NCBI RefSeq assembly: GCF_001629735.1
Contig: NZ_CP015224.1
Coordinates: 1,550,001 to 1,614,000 of the forward strand
Length of the DNA stretch: 64,000 nucleotides
Reading direction: 5' to 3'
DNA from: Lysinibacillus sphaericus
GTDB taxonomy: Bacteria > Bacillota > Bacilli > Bacillales_A > Planococcaceae
In this document: in pieces, positions 62,170-64,000 of the stretch
Layout of the letters: each line of letters opens with the position of its first letter
How positions within the stretch are numbered: the stretch's first letter is position 1
Notes under the pieces: model-generated
What the model was told of the DNA's origin: nothing
Databases searched by the model: none
Seen by the model: only the letters and a program-made list of their open reading frames with translations
Made by a program: the position numbers and the translations under genes

Positions 62170-62191
62170 TATATAACTATACACTTATATT
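62170..62191. promoter_or_regulatory. ArsR operator, distal
   Basis: TATATAACTATACACTTATATT, nearly identical to the proximal site and 67 bp upstream of it. Confidence 0.6.
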
Positions 62192-62252
62192 ATGTACACT
62201 GATTGGAAATTGCAATAAAAATTTTTATAGATATTAAAAATTATTGTGTTGT

Positions 62253-62300
62253 AAACAAAACAAAGCACCGCTTCTTAGTTACTGTGCTTTGTTTTGTTTA
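62253..62300. terminator. Hairpin between DUF6143 and ars genes
   Basis: A 16-bp perfect stem, AAACAAAACAAAGCAC with GTGCTTTGTTTTGTTT. The arms are T-rich in both readings. It probably insulates the ars operon from the DUF6143 gene. Confidence 0.65.
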
Positions 62301-62510
62301 ACCATTATTCCATTACTGTCTGACCAAAGTACATATTCATCCTGAAACGAAACCTATAGATACCTGTTTTTTTGGTGCGAATACACAAGGCTATTCCATT
62401 TTTTCGGAGTTATTTCTAATGGAAAATCTTCTATAAGTAAGAAGGTTAAGCATCCACCGTCAGAACTCTTTTATTAAAATATGAACTAAGTAAATATTAA
62501 TATTCGAATT

Positions 62511-63059
62511 TTAGTTAATAATTTTCTTTTTCCTAACCGTTTTTTCAAACCATCCAAATGCAACTTCTGCCTCAATATATTCATTGTCTGGTGCAACTAA
62601 AAAAATGACAAATGATTCACCCGATGGGAAAATATATTTTCCATCTTCATCACTAACTAAAGTACTTTGCGGGGGTACTATTCGCTTAAACGCATTGATT
62701 CCATTCTTAGGTAGTCCATTAACAAGTTCAGCAAATTTGATGTTCACCTCCGGCTTTGGAAGTGGAGAAATGGCTGTGTTTGAAGGTGTCACATTTTTCG
62801 AAACCATTGGATTTCCAGGTGGAATTGCGTTAAACCAGATTTCAGCTACAAAAGGTTGATTTGAGTGATTCGTTATGGTAAACGCATTGACAAATAGATC
62901 TACATTTGAATGATGGGGGTTACTTAAACTACCCCAAGCATTTTTTCCTTGTCCGAAACAAATCGCTTCAGTTTGTCCTACAAAATATCTCCCCTGTAAT
63001 GATTGATATAATGGATTAGGTATATTAACAGCCTTAATCATTCGATCATGATTCATCAT
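62511..63059 (-). CDS. DUF6143 family protein
   Basis: A 182-residue beta-rich protein without a signal peptide. The SLQGRYFVGQTEAICFGQGKNAWG start and the VNAFTITNHSNQPFVAEIWF, PPGNPMVSKNVTPSNTAISP blocks fit the DUF6143 pattern seen in Bacillales. It is possibly spore- or cell-surface-related, but nothing in the sequence proves this. AGGAG precedes the ATG by about 10 nt. It is divergent from the last gene of the window. Confidence 0.65.
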   Translation of the reverse strand: MMNHDRMIKAVNIPNPLYQSLQGRYFVGQTEAICFGQGKNAWGSLSNPHHSNVDLFVNAFTITNHSNQPFVAEIWFNAIPPGNPMVSKNVTPSNTAISPLPKPEVNIKFAELVNGLPKNGINAFKRIVPPQSTLVSDEDGKYIFPSGESFVIFLVAPDNEYIEAEVAFGWFEKTVRKKKIIN

Positions 63060-63310
63060 AAGAACAACACTCCTTTCTACAATTTATGTAAATTAATATA
63101 AAATGTGCAGATAAAGATTTTTCTGAAACAAAAATGTTGAACAGACGAATAATTAGCTTCATTATATTTTTTCATGAAAAAATATAACTCTAGAATTAAA
63201 TATCTATTTAAAATTATTCATGAATACAAAAATGAATAGTGAACTTTGTATGTAAACACACCCCTCACTTCCAACTTATGAATAAGTTATGGAGAGGAGT
63301 TGATAAAAAA

Positions 63311-63943
63311 TTGAGTGAGAATAAAACTAGAAAAAATGCTACTAATAATGAAATAGATCAATTTTATAAAGCTGTAGATGATTTCAATGAGGCAGCGAGT
63401 GCTTTTTTCCGTATACCCATTTTTTTTAGCCACCAAAACCTATTTACTCTGGGACCATCGCAACCACCATTATCACAAGAGCAGCGATTCATTATTCGCA
63501 TGTTTAATGAAATAAAAGAGGTGCTTCTTTTCCCTAGAACACTACCAAATACAGACCAGTATCCTAACACCACTTTAGAAAATGTCCGTAGAATTGTAAA
63601 CTCTAGTTACGGAACTATAGCTGCCCTTTTAAAACCAACACGTCGTACGGATCAATTAGAGCCCTATTCACCTTTCATGCAAATAGAACCTTCCATGTCT
63701 TTTCAACACGGGCTCCCTTTGCTTCTTGTGAAACAAAGTACTATTAAAGCTGGGGGGATTTGGGGTGATGCGGGACCCCTTGCACCCTTCACTCCATTAA
63801 TTTGGTTTTCTGAAACAACGACAGTAGATGAATTTTTTGAAAGTGTAGCATGGAAAGAAGCACTGCAGAATTGGGCAGGGCAAGTTAGAAGTGGCTATTT
63901 TATTCAGACTAATCCGGAATTTAAATATACATGCGATGACTAA
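63311..63943 (+). CDS. Uncharacterised 210-residue protein
   Basis: No family recognised. The frame is open from a GTG at 63239, but GGAGAGGAG at 63291-63299 suggests initiation at the TTG 63311; no better start is visible. The protein begins polar and helical, then has PIFFSHQNLFTLGPSQPPLS and a C-terminal half with GLPLLLVKQST, GGIWGDAGPLAPFTPLIWF and TVDEFFES. A membrane helix is not evident. It is divergent from DUF6143 and near the window end, so its operon partners are unseen. Confidence 0.6.
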   Translation: MSENKTRKNATNNEIDQFYKAVDDFNEAASAFFRIPIFFSHQNLFTLGPSQPPLSQEQRFIIRMFNEIKEVLLFPRTLPNTDQYPNTTLENVRRIVNSSYGTIAALLKPTRRTDQLEPYSPFMQIEPSMSFQHGLPLLLVKQSTIKAGGIWGDAGPLAPFTPLIWFSETTTVDEFFESVAWKEALQNWAGQVRSGYFIQTNPEFKYTCDD

Positions 63944-64000
63944 AACTGGGTTTCCTATAAATTAATTGGACGTATAAACAAGAAGGATCACTTGTCGCGC

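Overview
The window is a low-GC Firmicutes chromosome segment, most likely from Lysinibacillus or a close Bacillaceae/Planococcaceae relative. This is inferred from AT-rich intergenic DNA, strong AGGAGG-type ribosome binding sites, Hsp33, PaiA, YczE, a YrzI-type small protein, petrobactin asb genes and B. subtilis-like mmg/prp genes. I could not run a database search, so the genus is an inference. I see no rRNA, tRNA, CRISPR array, complete insertion sequence or prophage. Most genes lie on the minus strand.

Layout. 0.5-3 kb: a VanRS-like two-component system next to a small SAM methyltransferase. 3-7 kb: an alkylation-repair island (SPL-family radical SAM protein, Ogt, AdaA, 2OG-Fe(II) oxygenase, divergent AlkA). 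7-8.6 kb: peptidase S51-like and DUF4279 proteins. 8.8-12.8 kb: an unfamiliar five-gene cluster with a TPR-AAA+ ATPase and a tandemly duplicated pair (4-TM protein + TPR/2-TM protein). 13-18 kb: two uncharacterised proteins and an ABC-2 exporter. 18-25 kb: SDR, Hsp33, MarR, a DUF2089/SHOCT-like operon behind a perfect 26-bp palindrome, ferredoxin and an Acr3-like transporter. 25-27 kb: an Lsa-type ABC-F ribosome protection gene whose leader appears to carry two stacked attenuators, each with its own leader peptide. 27-34 kb: the complete petrobactin operon asbABCDEF with two Fur boxes. 34.4-35.7 kb: paiA and yczE.

35.8-52.4 kb is a cobalamin-status block. Three separate B12 riboswitches, each followed by an intrinsic terminator, precede (i) a methylcitrate-cycle/branched acyl-CoA operon (prpC-prpD-prpB-acyl-CoA dehydrogenase-enoyl-CoA hydratase-HIBYL-CoA hydrolase), (ii) a five-gene Ni/peptide-type ABC importer, plausibly for cobalt, and (iii) metE. 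The shared logic is to make B12-independent routes for propionyl-CoA and methionine, and to import the metal, when B12 is scarce.

52.6-58.5 kb: a small-peptide locus (YrzI family plus two new short ORFs), then DUF2785, alpha/beta hydrolase, ankyrin and DUF4085-like genes bracketed by a 150-bp direct repeat, and gene relics. 58.6-62.2 kb: an arsenic island (arsR-acr3-arsC, a TGA-interrupted small ORF, and an ArsO-like flavoprotein with its own copy of the ArsR-type operator). The window ends with DUF6143 and an unknown protein.

Where a longer open frame exists, starts were moved to the codon with a proper ribosome binding site; each case is stated.
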